From contig JAIYCG010000014.1 of NCBI GenBank assembly GCA_027488115.1, positions 62,001 to 126,000 of the forward strand: a DNA stretch of 64,000 bases, in the 5' to 3' direction. The position numbers were made by a program, and so were the translations under genes. Position 1 is the stretch's first letter, and the number at the start of each line of letters is the position of its first letter. The stretch is from Comamonadaceae bacterium. Its GTDB lineage: Bacteria; Pseudomonadota; Gammaproteobacteria; Burkholderiales; Burkholderiaceae_C. Below the pieces are notes generated by a model. That model was not told the DNA's origin, ran no database searches, and was given only the letters and a program-made list of their open reading frames with translations. Shown here piece by piece: positions 9,211 to 17,765 of this stretch.

Positions 9211-9813
9211 TCAGTAGCCTCCCTTTGGATGGTTAAAGTCTTCTTCGTCGTTGCGGGCCACAAAGCCTTCACCGCCTGGTGCGGGCTCGCTTGGGCGGGG
9301 TTCCACTTGGTGTTGGAACAACATGTTCATGAACATGTACATGGGTTTGGTTTTGATCACCAAAGCACGCGCGGGGCGCTCGCTGCTGGCGTTGAAGTGT
9401 TGGTGCACACAGTTGTTGTGAACCACGGCGATGTCGCCGGCTTTCCAGTCATAGCGGATGCCGTCATGAATTTCGTAGCCCGTGCCATCCAAAATGTAAA
9501 ACGCTGCTTCATTCACATGGCCATGTTTTTGTGAGTTGCCACCTGGGCCGTACTCTTCCAAGTGCATGTGAAAAGTTTGTGTGATGCCGTCTTTGGGCTC
9601 GACATAATGACGGCTAAAGGCTTGTGGGCCATCGTTGAATTTGATGTCCTTGCCTTTGCGAACACGCGGCATGGCGCGCAAACGCTTGAGTTCATCGCCT
9701 AAGTTGTAAGGGCCAGCAATGGCACGCACGAAGGTGCGATCTTTCTTACTGTGGTAGTGCGACTCATTGGGAACGAATTCCGCAGTGGGCGCTTTGTTGT
9801 CATCAGCACTCAT
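9211..9813 (-). CDS. Single-domain cupin protein with altered motif 1
   Basis: 200 aa, paralogue of the next gene. Motif 1 reads QKHGHVNEAAFYILDG: HxH is kept, but the Glu is one position nearer than in the consensus and Ala occupies the usual Glu site. Motif 2 ends in CVHQHFN. A metal site is still possible with altered geometry. The N-terminal third (residues 20-75) is charged. It lies 25 bp downstream of the ABC ATPase gene and is coupled to the next cupin. Function unknown. Confidence 0.82.
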   Translation of the reverse strand: MSADDNKAPTAEFVPNESHYHSKKDRTFVRAIAGPYNLGDELKRLRAMPRVRKGKDIKFNDGPQAFSRHYVEPKDGITQTFHMHLEEYGPGGNSQKHGHVNEAAFYILDGTGYEIHDGIRYDWKAGDIAVVHNNCVHQHFNASSERPARALVIKTKPMYMFMNMLFQHQVEPRPSEPAPGGEGFVARNDEEDFNHPKGGY

Positions 9814-9838
9814 GGTTTTCCTTTTTAGATTTCAAGAA

Positions 9839-10948
9839 TTAATTTTGGTGTTTCAAGACGATGCAGTCAGAAGGGTCCAACACAATGTGAATGGGCGCTC
9901 CGACAGGTGTTTTTTGACTCGGGTGAACGCGGGCCAACATGACTTTGTCATTCACTTGAACTTGGAAGTCAAGCACTTCACCCAAGAAGATCTTGGCAAA
10001 TACTGAACCCAAATAATGGTTGGTGTGGTTGACCGGTGGCGTGGAGTCGCTCAGGTGAACGTCCTCGGGTCGAATGCACACTTGCACCTCTTCGCCCACA
10101 TGAAAATCGTTGATCATCGGCACTTGAATGATACCAATTTCTGAATCAACGACCATGGCTTGGGCTGTCGAATCAATCGACCTGACGGTGGCCTTGATGA
10201 AGTTAATGGTTCCCACAAAGTCTGCAACAAATTCACTCTTTGGGGTTTCATAAATTTCGCGCGGCGAACCAATTTGCACAATACGGCCATTTCGCATGAC
10301 TGCAATTTCATGCGACAAAGCGAGCGCTTCAGACTGGTCGTGGGTGACATAAATGGTTGTGATGCCAAGCTCACGTTGAATTTTCTTCAACTCAAAACGC
10401 ATCTTTTCACGCAGCTTCGCGTCCAGATTAGACAGCGGCTCGTCGAGCAGCAACAGCTTGGGCTCCATGACCAAGGCACGCGCCAAAGCCAAGCGCTGTT
10501 GTTGTCCCCCCGAAAGTCGAGTGGCATCGCGATCGGCATACTGCGCCAATTCGACCGATTCCAAAACTCGCATCACTTTGGTTTCAATGTCTTTGCGCGA
10601 GTAATTTTTTTGGCCAACTTCTAAAGGAAAACTGGCATTTTGAAATACCGTCATGTGGGGCCAAATGGCGTAGGACTGAAACACCATGCCAAAGCCACGC
10701 TTGTTTGGCGGTATGAAGACTTTGCTGGCGGAGCTGTAAACGGTTGAGCCACTGACCGTGATCACACCTTCTGTTGGCTTTTCGAGGCCTGCGATGGATC
10801 TTAAGGTGGTCGTTTTGCCACAACCACTGGGGCCAAGCAAGGTAAACAGTTGGCCCTCAGGCACTTCAAAGCTCACATCTTGCGCAGCCTTGACAACGAC
10901 GCCTTTGTCACTGACATATTCTGTATGCAATCCACTGACATTTAACAC
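9839..10948 (-). CDS. ABC transporter ATP-binding protein, FbpC/PotA type
   Basis: 369 aa ATPase for the import system of this operon. Walker A GPSGCGKTT (about residue 39), Q-loop in MVFQSYAIWP, signature LSGGQQQRLALARAL, Walker B LLLLDEPLSNLD and switch His in YVTHDQSEA are all intact. The C-terminal third (from about residue 240) is a TOBE/OB regulatory domain, as in ferric, spermidine and phosphonate importers. It lies between the fused permease and the cupin genes. Confidence 0.95.
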   Translation of the reverse strand: MLNVSGLHTEYVSDKGVVVKAAQDVSFEVPEGQLFTLLGPSGCGKTTTLRSIAGLEKPTEGVITVSGSTVYSSASKVFIPPNKRGFGMVFQSYAIWPHMTVFQNASFPLEVGQKNYSRKDIETKVMRVLESVELAQYADRDATRLSGGQQQRLALARALVMEPKLLLLDEPLSNLDAKLREKMRFELKKIQRELGITTIYVTHDQSEALALSHEIAVMRNGRIVQIGSPREIYETPKSEFVADFVGTINFIKATVRSIDSTAQAMVVDSEIGIIQVPMINDFHVGEEVQVCIRPEDVHLSDSTPPVNHTNHYLGSVFAKIFLGEVLDFQVQVNDKVMLARVHPSQKTPVGAPIHIVLDPSDCIVLKHQN

Positions 10949-11013
10949 ATTGATTCCTTGTTTTAAATGAAGTCAGACAAAGCCGCCTTGACCTTGGCCA
11001 ACCTGAAACTTCC

Positions 11014-12747
11014 TTAGCTTTCTTTGACACCAAAGCGTTTACCGGCCATCTGCGCCATGCCAACCAAAACCAGCAAGAGCAAAATAAAGAGAACACTCAA
11101 AGCAGACAACTCAACATACTGCCCGTTCTCCCACAATTCCCAAATGACGATGGAGATCACTTCATTGCCAGGGCTGTACAACAGAATGGAAGTCGACAGC
11201 TCACGAATAGAAACAATCATCACGTAAATCCATCCAGCAACCAAGCCTGGCTTGAGCAAAGGCAAGATGATGCGGGTGAACACCGTCAGCCAACTGCCCC
11301 CACTCATGCCCGCTGACTCTTCCAAGTCTTTGTGAATTTGCAACATGGATGTGGTGGTGTAGCGCAAGCCGTAAGGCAAGAATCGCGTGACGTAGGCCAG
11401 CAAAATGATCCAAAAAGTGCCATAAATGCCGATGTCAAATGTGAGGTAGAAAATCATGATTGACACACCCAGCACCAGGCCAGGAAACACCATGGGCAAT
11501 GAAGCCAAGTTGTCCAACAACCAGCGGCCCCTTATTTTTGTCTTCACCACAATCCAGCAAACAACCGCGGCCAACAACATCACCGCTGTGGCTGTTGCAA
11601 AGGACATCCACAAACTGTTTAGCACGGCGTTTCGAATGGAGTCAGAGCCCAAAATGTAGCGGTAGCCATCCAAGGTAATGCGCGACAAGGCTTCGATGGA
11701 AGGAGGGGCATAAAACTTTTGCAAGGATGACCACAAAAGCACCAAGAAGGGCAGGATCACAATGAGCAAGAAATAGGCAATGAAAATGGCCAAGGTCAAG
11801 TAACGCCACACACCCAAATCAATGGTGCGAGGGCGGAAACCTTTGCCTGTGACCGTGGCGTATTTGGTGCCCGTTGAGGAGATGCGGGACTGCACATAAA
11901 TGCCACCCGTGGTAAGCAACAGCAAAATAACCGAGTAGCTGGCCGCCAAACCAATTTGGCTCGGGTACTGGTGAATGGCTTGGTAAATGGCTGAGGTAAA
12001 AACTTGAATGCCTGCAGGCAAACCTAACAATGCCGGCACCTCAAAAGAGGCAATGGTGTTGACAAACAATGTCAGCACCGTAGCCATGATGGCAGGGTAA
12101 GCCAACTTCAAGGTGATGCGGCGCAACGTGTTCAAGATGCTTGAGCCGCTCATGACGGCCGACTCTTCAAGCGAAGGGTCCATGGCTTTGAATGCCGAGG
12201 ACATGAGCAAAAAAGCCATTGGCGAGCAATGCAAGGCGTCTACCCAAATCATTCCCCACATGGAGTAAATGTTGAAAGGCGGTGAATCAAGGCCAAAGAT
12301 GGCCATCGCCCACGTGTTGAGCAAACCAATTTTGGGGCTGGCCAACATGATCCAAGAGATGGTGAACAAGATGCCTGGAATGATGAGCGGCACGATGGAC
12401 AAAGCAAAAAACAAACGACGCAATGGGGTATTGGTTCGTTCGTTCATCCAAGCCAATGCCGTACCGATCACAAACGCCAACAAAGAAGTGCCCAGCGCAA
12501 ATTGAACTGAGTTCCAGAAAATGGCCACAGTCTCTGGATTGGTATACGCCGTTACGTAATTACCCAAAGTGAAGGTGGAGGGGGAGCTGGCCGTTTCTGG
12601 TGTGTGAAAGCTCTGCCAAATCATGAAACAGAAAGGGACCAGGGCCAAAATGGCCACGATGGCCAAGCAGACGCCAATGACCAACCACTTGGCATCGAAC
12701 GCCGACCCCAACTTGGGACTTGCAGTTTCTGCGACTGAGTTTTGCAC
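11014..12747 (-). CDS. ABC transporter permease, fused two-domain FbpB type
   Basis: Inner-membrane permease of 577 aa with two binding-protein-dependent transport domains in tandem (about residues 55-270 and 350-565), as in ferric and aminoethylphosphonate importers. Each half carries an EAA-like loop (SLEESAVMSGSS; DLEESAGMSGGS) that docks the ATPase. I choose the GTG at 12747 because GGAG lies 9 bases upstream; a TTG at 12777 is an alternative without a good site. It is the first gene of the nine-gene minus-strand operon; its control region is shared with iclR and holds two palindromes. Confidence 0.92.
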   Translation of the reverse strand: MQNSVAETASPKLGSAFDAKWLVIGVCLAIVAILALVPFCFMIWQSFHTPETASSPSTFTLGNYVTAYTNPETVAIFWNSVQFALGTSLLAFVIGTALAWMNERTNTPLRRLFFALSIVPLIIPGILFTISWIMLASPKIGLLNTWAMAIFGLDSPPFNIYSMWGMIWVDALHCSPMAFLLMSSAFKAMDPSLEESAVMSGSSILNTLRRITLKLAYPAIMATVLTLFVNTIASFEVPALLGLPAGIQVFTSAIYQAIHQYPSQIGLAASYSVILLLLTTGGIYVQSRISSTGTKYATVTGKGFRPRTIDLGVWRYLTLAIFIAYFLLIVILPFLVLLWSSLQKFYAPPSIEALSRITLDGYRYILGSDSIRNAVLNSLWMSFATATAVMLLAAVVCWIVVKTKIRGRWLLDNLASLPMVFPGLVLGVSIMIFYLTFDIGIYGTFWIILLAYVTRFLPYGLRYTTTSMLQIHKDLEESAGMSGGSWLTVFTRIILPLLKPGLVAGWIYVMIVSIRELSTSILLYSPGNEVISIVIWELWENGQYVELSALSVLFILLLLVLVGMAQMAGKRFGVKES

Positions 12748-12810
12748 GAATGAGTTCTCCAGAATTATTTCGATCAAAACAGCATCGTTTCACAACCATT
12801 TGACCGTTCT

Positions 12811-12837
12811 TTTATATGGAACTACAGTCCATATAAA
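12811..12837. promoter_or_regulatory. Long inverted repeat, candidate operator
   Basis: Perfect 10-bp arms TTTATATGGA and TCCATATAAA around 7 bases. The core GGAAC-TAC-AGTCC is a one-mismatch form of RGAAC-N3-GTTCY. It lies 64 bp upstream of the ABC permease start, where a regulator could block or recruit RNA polymerase. Confidence 0.5.
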
Positions 12838-12990
12838 GGCACAACTAGCATTAGGCTAGATTCAAATCAAAGTGTCAAGCAATGGGTGGGCGGGTTTACC
12901 CTATCAAGAGTTTTCCTCTGGCATTTTAAGAAGTCAACTCTTGCGGGGCACTTTTCAACTCCCTTCACGTGTTGCATCATTCTTTTATAA

Positions 12991-13003
12991 GGAACGATGT
13001 TCT
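12991..13003. promoter_or_regulatory. Candidate IclR-type operator near iclR
   Basis: GGAAC-GAT-GTTCT, 150 bp upstream of the iclR start, matches RGAAC-N3-GTTCY. A repressor or activator of the IclR family often controls its own divergent promoter; this use is inferred. Confidence 0.5.
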
Positions 13004-13152
13004 TTTTAGCGGAAAATAGATATGATGTGCAAAATGCCGTCGTAGCCAAGGTCTGACGGGGCTTTTTAGAGACTTGTTCTGAATTAAACCCTGCCAGCAG
13101 GCTCACAAAGCCAGCTCATTTCTAAGCGATCCTTTGAAATTGAACCCTCAAC

Positions 13153-13935
13153 ATGACCACAGACACAACCTCTTCCAAAAGCTCACGCCTGTCTTCCGTG
13201 GCAGCAGCTGTGCGCGTGCTCAAATGTTTTTCTGAAGTGGAGCCCGAAATTGGCATCAGCAGTTTGGCCAAACGTTTGTCCTTGGCCAAAAGCACGGTAC
13301 ATCGTTTGGCAGTCACGCTCACGAGTGAAGGTCTTTTAGAGCAAAGCCCCGAAACAGGCCGCTACCGTTTGGGCATCAATTTGTTCGTCATGGGCGCTCT
13401 GGTTCGCCGTCGTTTGGATGTGTCCAACATGGCGCAGCCCTTTTTGAATGTGCTCCGAGAACGCACAGGTGAGACCATCCACTTGGCGGTCATGAATGAA
13501 ACCAATATTTTGTACCTCTACAACCTCGAAAGTCGCCAAGCCATTCGCATGAAGAGCTACATCGGCACCATCAAACCAGCTTTCTGCACCTGCGAAGGTC
13601 GGGCCATCGTGGCTTTTGGTGGCCCTGATTTGATGAACAAGGTTTTAAGTGCACCCCTCGTGGCCCGCACCCCCGGCACCCAGACAGAACCCGCGCAACT
13701 GATGAAAATGTTTGCCGAAATTCGGACACACGGCTATGCCATCGATGACGAAGAGTCTGAGCAGGGCATGCGCGGCATTAGCGCGCCCCTGCGCGATATC
13801 ACAGGACAAGTGGTCGCAGCCATTGGAATTGGCGGCCCCAGCCAGCGCCTGACACTTAAAAAGTTACGCGGCTTGGCGCCCGTTTTGCTCAGCACCGCTG
13901 AGGCCATATCAACTCAATTGGGCTATCGCGCTTAA
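13153..13935 (+). CDS. IclR-family transcriptional regulator
   Basis: 260 aa. An N-terminal winged helix-turn-helix (about residues 15-75, with LAKRLSLAKSTVHRLAVTL as recognition region) precedes the IclR effector-binding domain (about residues 90-258, with a conserved CEGRAIVAF segment). Members bind small catabolic intermediates and control nearby degradation operons. It is divergent from the ABC/cupin operon and lies 6 bp before the reductase gene, with which it is probably co-transcribed. Recurrent palindromes in the window are its likely targets. The effector is unknown. Confidence 0.93.
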   Translation: MTTDTTSSKSSRLSSVAAAVRVLKCFSEVEPEIGISSLAKRLSLAKSTVHRLAVTLTSEGLLEQSPETGRYRLGINLFVMGALVRRRLDVSNMAQPFLNVLRERTGETIHLAVMNETNILYLYNLESRQAIRMKSYIGTIKPAFCTCEGRAIVAFGGPDLMNKVLSAPLVARTPGTQTEPAQLMKMFAEIRTHGYAIDDEESEQGMRGISAPLRDITGQVVAAIGIGGPSQRLTLKKLRGLAPVLLSTAEAISTQLGYRA

Positions 13936-13941
13936 TTATTT

Positions 13942-14985
13942 ATGTCTCAAGCCATTCACCTCATTCAATTGGCTGGATCCGATCAGTCCTTTCCTTGCGC
14001 AGACAACGACACCTTGCTGCGGGCAGCACTTCGAAGCGGCATTGCATTTCCCTACGAGTGCAATGTAGGTTCGTGCGGCAATTGCAAATTTGAATTGCTG
14101 GAAGGCGTGATGTCTTCCTGCTGGCCAGAAGCACCTGGACTGTCTGACAAAGATCGCGCTAGAAACAGAGGCCTTGGCTGCCAAAGCAAGCCCTCGGGCC
14201 CACTGCAGATCAAGCTTCGCACCAGCGAAAAATACGCGCCTCAGCATCGGCCTGTTCGCACCATGGCAAGCTTCGTTTCGTCCAAATCAATCACACACGA
14301 TTTGTCTGAATTCAAATTTGAAACCGCTGTACCTGTTGCATTTTTAAGTGGTCAATACGCCCTGGTTCAAATGGCTGGTATTGCGGGCCCGCGTGCCTAC
14401 TCCATGAGCAATGTGGGCTTGATCAACGGTCACCATCAAGCTGGTCATTGGATGGAATTCCAAGTTAGACGCGTCCCCGGCGGTCAAGGCAGTGCGCATT
14501 TGTTTGATCAATTGGCGCCCGGCGATCAAGTTGAAATAGATGGGCCATATGGCATGGCCTACCTCCGTGAAGATGTTGAGCGTGACATTTTGTGTGTGGC
14601 GGGTGGCTCTGGTTTAGCGCCCATGGTCTCCATTGCGAGAGGTGCATTCAACAGCCCCAAAATGAGTGCCAGAAAAATGCATTTCATTTATGGCGCTCGT
14701 ACTTTGCAAGATGTTTGCGGCTTGGACATGTTGCAAACACTTCCCAACTGGTCTTCACGAGGCAATTACCAAGCAGTCATTTCTGGTGAGCCAGAGGAGA
14801 CCCCTTTGCCCAACGGCTATTTGCGTGGTTTTGCGCACGATACGGTGGCACAAACCTTTGGCGAAACTTTGCAGCAAATGGAAATTTATTTTGCTGGCCC
14901 CGCATTGATGGGCCAATCCCTTTTGAAAACATTGATTGACCTGAAAGTGCCCATGGACCAAGTGCACTTTGATCAGTTTTATTGA
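13942..14985 (+). CDS. 2Fe-2S/FAD/NAD oxidoreductase (oxygenase reductase component)
   Basis: 347 aa electron-transfer protein. The N-terminal plant-type ferredoxin domain has Cys40, Cys45 and Cys48 (ECNVGSCGNC) and a distal Cys near residue 79. The FAD domain shows RAYSMSN (about residue 151), and the NAD(P)H domain shows AGGSGLAPMVS (about residue 222). This is the layout of the reductases serving Rieske or diiron oxygenases. It is sandwiched between iclR and the EutA-like gene (3-bp gap). It is the only reductase in the window fitting the Rieske ferredoxin at 21914 and oxygenase at 20470, so a three-component oxygenase is likely. Service to the EutA-like protein is an alternative. Confidence 0.92.
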   Translation: MSQAIHLIQLAGSDQSFPCADNDTLLRAALRSGIAFPYECNVGSCGNCKFELLEGVMSSCWPEAPGLSDKDRARNRGLGCQSKPSGPLQIKLRTSEKYAPQHRPVRTMASFVSSKSITHDLSEFKFETAVPVAFLSGQYALVQMAGIAGPRAYSMSNVGLINGHHQAGHWMEFQVRRVPGGQGSAHLFDQLAPGDQVEIDGPYGMAYLREDVERDILCVAGGSGLAPMVSIARGAFNSPKMSARKMHFIYGARTLQDVCGLDMLQTLPNWSSRGNYQAVISGEPEETPLPNGYLRGFAHDTVAQTFGETLQQMEIYFAGPALMGQSLLKTLIDLKVPMDQVHFDQFY

Positions 14986-14988
14986 ACG

Positions 14989-16818
14989 ATGAGCATGAGC
15001 AGCGAAGACATTAAAAACAAACACAGCGTACAAGACCATCAATACGGCGCTGACACCTATCACACCCACGATGGCGAGGCTGATCACGACCATGATCATG
15101 ACTTTGCGGGTGACGATCCCTCACAAGAATCTTTGTGGCGCCAAGACAATGTGATTCTGCACAGTGTGGGCATTGATGTGGGTTCATCGGGCACACAGGT
15201 GGTCTTCTCACGCATCCACCTGCGGCGCATTGCCGAAGATTTGTCGAGCCGTTATGCGGTGGTTGAGCGCACAGCGCTTTACCAATCACCCATTTCGCTT
15301 ACGCCTTATTTGAACGACAGCCTGATGGACGCTCAAGCACTGGGCGTCATCATTGACAAAGCCTACCAAGATTCTGGCTTGCACCCCGATGAAATTGACG
15401 CAGGCGCAGTCATCTTGACAGGCGAAGCCCTGCGACGCGAGAACAGCGAATCGATTGCGGCCGTGTTGGCAGAGCAAGGCGGCGAGTTTGTGTGCGCCAC
15501 TGCAGGCCACCACATGGAGGCCATGCTGGCGGTATACGGCTCTGGCGCAGCCAAACGCTCTTACGATGAAAAACATCGCATTTTGAACATCGACATTGGC
15601 GGTGGTACCACCAAGTTGGGCCTTGTTCAAAACGGCGAACTGGTGGCCACAGCCGCTGTGCACTTGGGTGGCCGGCTCATGGTGGTGAATGAAAAGAATC
15701 TGCTTACGCGCCTTGACCCTGCCGGGGCTTACTTGGCCAAACAAGCTGGCTTTGATTGGAAATTGGGCGACCAAGTATCTCGACAAGATTTGGCCACGGT
15801 AGCGCAGTGGATGGCTGACGCCTTGGTGCGAGTGCTCACTCAAACTTTTTCACGCGAAGACTTGTCCAGCTTGTATTTAACCGACCCTGTGGATGATTGG
15901 GGCCCATTGGACGGCATCATGTTCTCGGGCGGTGTGGGTGAGTATGTCTACCGCCGCGAGATGCGTGACTTTGGCGATCTGGGCAAATTGTTTGGTGAAG
16001 CAGTGCGCCAGCGGCTTGACCAAAATGCCGTGCCTGTGCCTTTGTTGCCTGCTGGTGAATGCATTCGGGCCACGGTCTTGGGTGCCTCCGAATACAGTGT
16101 GCAATTGAGTGGCAACACCACCTTTATTTCTGAGCCAGCTGCTTTGCTACCGCGCAAGAACCTGCAAGTGATTCCTTTGAACCTTGAGCTCGAGGAAACC
16201 ATAGAACCTGCAGCCATTGCAGAAGCTCTTAGCAAGTCATTCCGCAGGCACGATTTGGTAGAAGGCGCACAAGATGTGGCCATTTCGCTGCGTTGGTTAG
16301 GTGCTCCTTCGTTTACACGCTTGAACGCTCTGTCACAAGGTATCTTGAATGGCTTGCCCGAAACCTTGAAGCAGCAACGCCATTTGTACATCGTGACCGA
16401 TGGCGACATTGCCCACAACTTAGGACATCTTTTCAAAGAAGACGAGCGCGTGAAGTGCGAAGTCTTGGTCATTGATGGCGTCACGCTGTGGGGCTTTGAC
16501 TTTGTCGATCTTGGCCGCATTCGCATGCCATCCTGGACCGTGCCCGTCACCGTCAAATCGCTTGTCTTCAACGAAGACCCGCGCGCCCATGGCAAGTCTG
16601 ATCCTGGTGAATGGCATGCCCATGAAGACGGCAAGATGCACCGGCATGATCACAAGAGGCCACACACGCACGGCCATGGTCATGAGCACGCTCATGAACA
16701 CAGCCACGACCATGCGCACGGTCATGATCACGGTCACGGTCACGGTCATGACCATTCTCATGATCACACCCACGAGACTCAACACGCCCTCAACTTGGCC
16801 CACAAGGCCAAGCCATAG
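14989..16818 (+). CDS. EutA-like ASKHA ATPase with histidine-rich tails at both ends
   Basis: 609 aa. The core (about residues 55-530) matches EutA, the ATP-dependent reactivase that frees damaged cobalamin from ethanolamine ammonia-lyase. It has phosphate-1 GIDVGSSGTQ (residue 61), phosphate-2 LNIDIGGGTTK (about 198), an adenosine motif MFSGGVGEY (about 308) and the EutA ending VPVTVKSLVF. EutA is usually near 470 aa. The extra length here is an acidic-His N-terminus (DHDHDHDF near residue 38) and a C-terminal tail (about 540-600) made largely of His-Asp and His-Gly pairs, typical of Ni/Co/Zn binding. No ethanolamine lyase (eutBC) is present. It adjoins the reductase and precedes the NiCoT, nikR and cobW genes, so a metal- or corrinoid-enzyme maturation role is inferred. 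Confidence 0.85.
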   Translation: MSMSSEDIKNKHSVQDHQYGADTYHTHDGEADHDHDHDFAGDDPSQESLWRQDNVILHSVGIDVGSSGTQVVFSRIHLRRIAEDLSSRYAVVERTALYQSPISLTPYLNDSLMDAQALGVIIDKAYQDSGLHPDEIDAGAVILTGEALRRENSESIAAVLAEQGGEFVCATAGHHMEAMLAVYGSGAAKRSYDEKHRILNIDIGGGTTKLGLVQNGELVATAAVHLGGRLMVVNEKNLLTRLDPAGAYLAKQAGFDWKLGDQVSRQDLATVAQWMADALVRVLTQTFSREDLSSLYLTDPVDDWGPLDGIMFSGGVGEYVYRREMRDFGDLGKLFGEAVRQRLDQNAVPVPLLPAGECIRATVLGASEYSVQLSGNTTFISEPAALLPRKNLQVIPLNLELEETIEPAAIAEALSKSFRRHDLVEGAQDVAISLRWLGAPSFTRLNALSQGILNGLPETLKQQRHLYIVTDGDIAHNLGHLFKEDERVKCEVLVIDGVTLWGFDFVDLGRIRMPSWTVPVTVKSLVFNEDPRAHGKSDPGEWHAHEDGKMHRHDHKRPHTHGHGHEHAHEHSHDHAHGHDHGHGHGHDHSHDHTHETQHALNLAHKAKP

Positions 16819-16833
16819 GGAAGGTTCGCCACT

Positions 16834-16861
16834 AAAAAGCGCAACCCCTGTGCTTTTTTTT
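16834..16861 (+). terminator. Rho-independent terminator after EutA-like gene
   Basis: AAAAAGCGCA pairs with TGTGCTTTTT (one G-U) around loop ACCCC, followed by a T run. It lies 15 bp after the stop and 37 bp before the NiCoT start, so it either ends the iclR operon or acts as an attenuator for the permease. Confidence 0.7.
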
Positions 16862-16870
16862 CGCAAGCAA

Positions 16871-16897
16871 GTATGACAAATTAGAAGAAAATCACAC
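16871..16897. promoter_or_regulatory. Weak NikR-like operator candidate before NiCoT
   Basis: GTATGA, 15 bases, TCACAC: one arm equals the known NikR half-site (GTATGA-N16-TCATAC), the other has one mismatch and the spacing is one short. It overlaps the ribosome-binding zone of the permease. Suggestive only. Confidence 0.25.
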
Positions 16898-16898
16898 C

Positions 16899-17765
16899 AT
16901 GGATTTGAACACCACCTCACTGCTCGCTACGTCCGGTTTGCTGCTCGCTTTGGGCTTTCGGCATGGTCTTGACCCAGACCACATTGCGGTGGTTGATGGC
17001 ATGACACGACTGCGCCACAACGGCAGCGCTTATTGGAAAGCACGCCTCACTGGCTTTCAATTCGCAGCCGGTCACAGCCTCACCATTTTGTTAGCCACCT
17101 TTGTGTTTTATCTGTATGGCGTTCAGTTGCCTGATTGGTTGGATGCCGTGGGCCTTTGGATCTCCACCTTTTTCTTGGTTTGGTTGGCTTACCGAAATTT
17201 CAAGTTTTGCTTTTCTGGCCACGAAACACATCACCACGCTGGCAGCCCTGTTCAACGCAAAATTCTGCAAGCCATGGGACCCTTTGCTCACCCTATGGGT
17301 GTTGGTTTCGGATTTGCCATTTCATTTGACTCTTTGGCGCAAGCTGGCTTGATGGCGGCCAAGGGTCATGAGTTGGGTGGGTTTTTTGCTATCGTGGCCT
17401 TGGCAGCGAGTTTTGGTGCCGGCATGATGCTGGCCGACACCAGCAATGGCTTGCTCATGCATTGGTTGGTCAATCGAAGCCACCATTTGGCACATCAAGC
17501 CGGCCGCATCATGAGCGGCGTTGTAGCCACTTTGTCTCTGATGGTTGTTGCTGTGGGCCACAGCAGTCAGCACTTCACGCAACTGGAAGAAATTTGGGAT
17601 GCCTGGGGTGGCTACATTGGTGTGGGTGTGACAGGCATTGCCTTGTTGGTTTACTTGGTCAGCGCCCGAATTTACAAATCAAAGAATCTCAACTGGCAGG
17701 TTGTAGATGCACATGGTGAACACCATCACCATGGTCGTGCCCCTTCGCTCCTTTTTCCAAAGTGA
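16899..17765 (+). CDS. NiCoT-family nickel/cobalt permease
   Basis: 288 aa inner-membrane high-affinity Ni/Co uptake protein (HoxN/NixA/NhlF family), with about eight hydrophobic segments. The hallmark HX4DH motif is present as RHGLDPDHIAVVD near residue 25, and other family segments (GHSLTIL, FDSLAQ) follow. The C-terminus is His-rich (GEHHHHGR). The 3' end overlaps the convergent nikR gene by 77 bp. NikR next door suggests nickel control. Whether Ni or Co is preferred cannot be told; the window has a plausible cobalt user (nitrile hydratase at 41236). Confidence 0.93.
   Translation: MDLNTTSLLATSGLLLALGFRHGLDPDHIAVVDGMTRLRHNGSAYWKARLTGFQFAAGHSLTILLATFVFYLYGVQLPDWLDAVGLWISTFFLVWLAYRNFKFCFSGHETHHHAGSPVQRKILQAMGPFAHPMGVGFGFAISFDSLAQAGLMAAKGHELGGFFAIVALAASFGAGMMLADTSNGLLMHWLVNRSHHLAHQAGRIMSGVVATLSLMVVAVGHSSQHFTQLEEIWDAWGGYIGVGVTGIALLVYLVSARIYKSKNLNWQVVDAHGEHHHHGRAPSLLFPK

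Larger units (their letters stand above)
12748..13152. promoter_or_regulatory. 405-bp divergent control region, ABC/cupin operon and iclR
   Basis: Non-coding gap between two divergently read genes. It holds the two palindromic sites listed separately and several further half-sites (GTTCTTTTATA, TTGTTCTGAA). I see no credible gene or structural RNA. Confidence 0.6.

Noticed and set aside
16819-16898. Possible cobalamin or NiCo riboswitch before the Ni/Co permease
   Set aside because: The gap is only 80 bp and is mostly a terminator; no B12-box or NiCo core is visible.
16420-16920. Valine/methionine-rich open frame opposite the EutA-like tail
   Set aside because: Its composition is simply the complement of His codons (CAT/CAC read as ATG/GTG).
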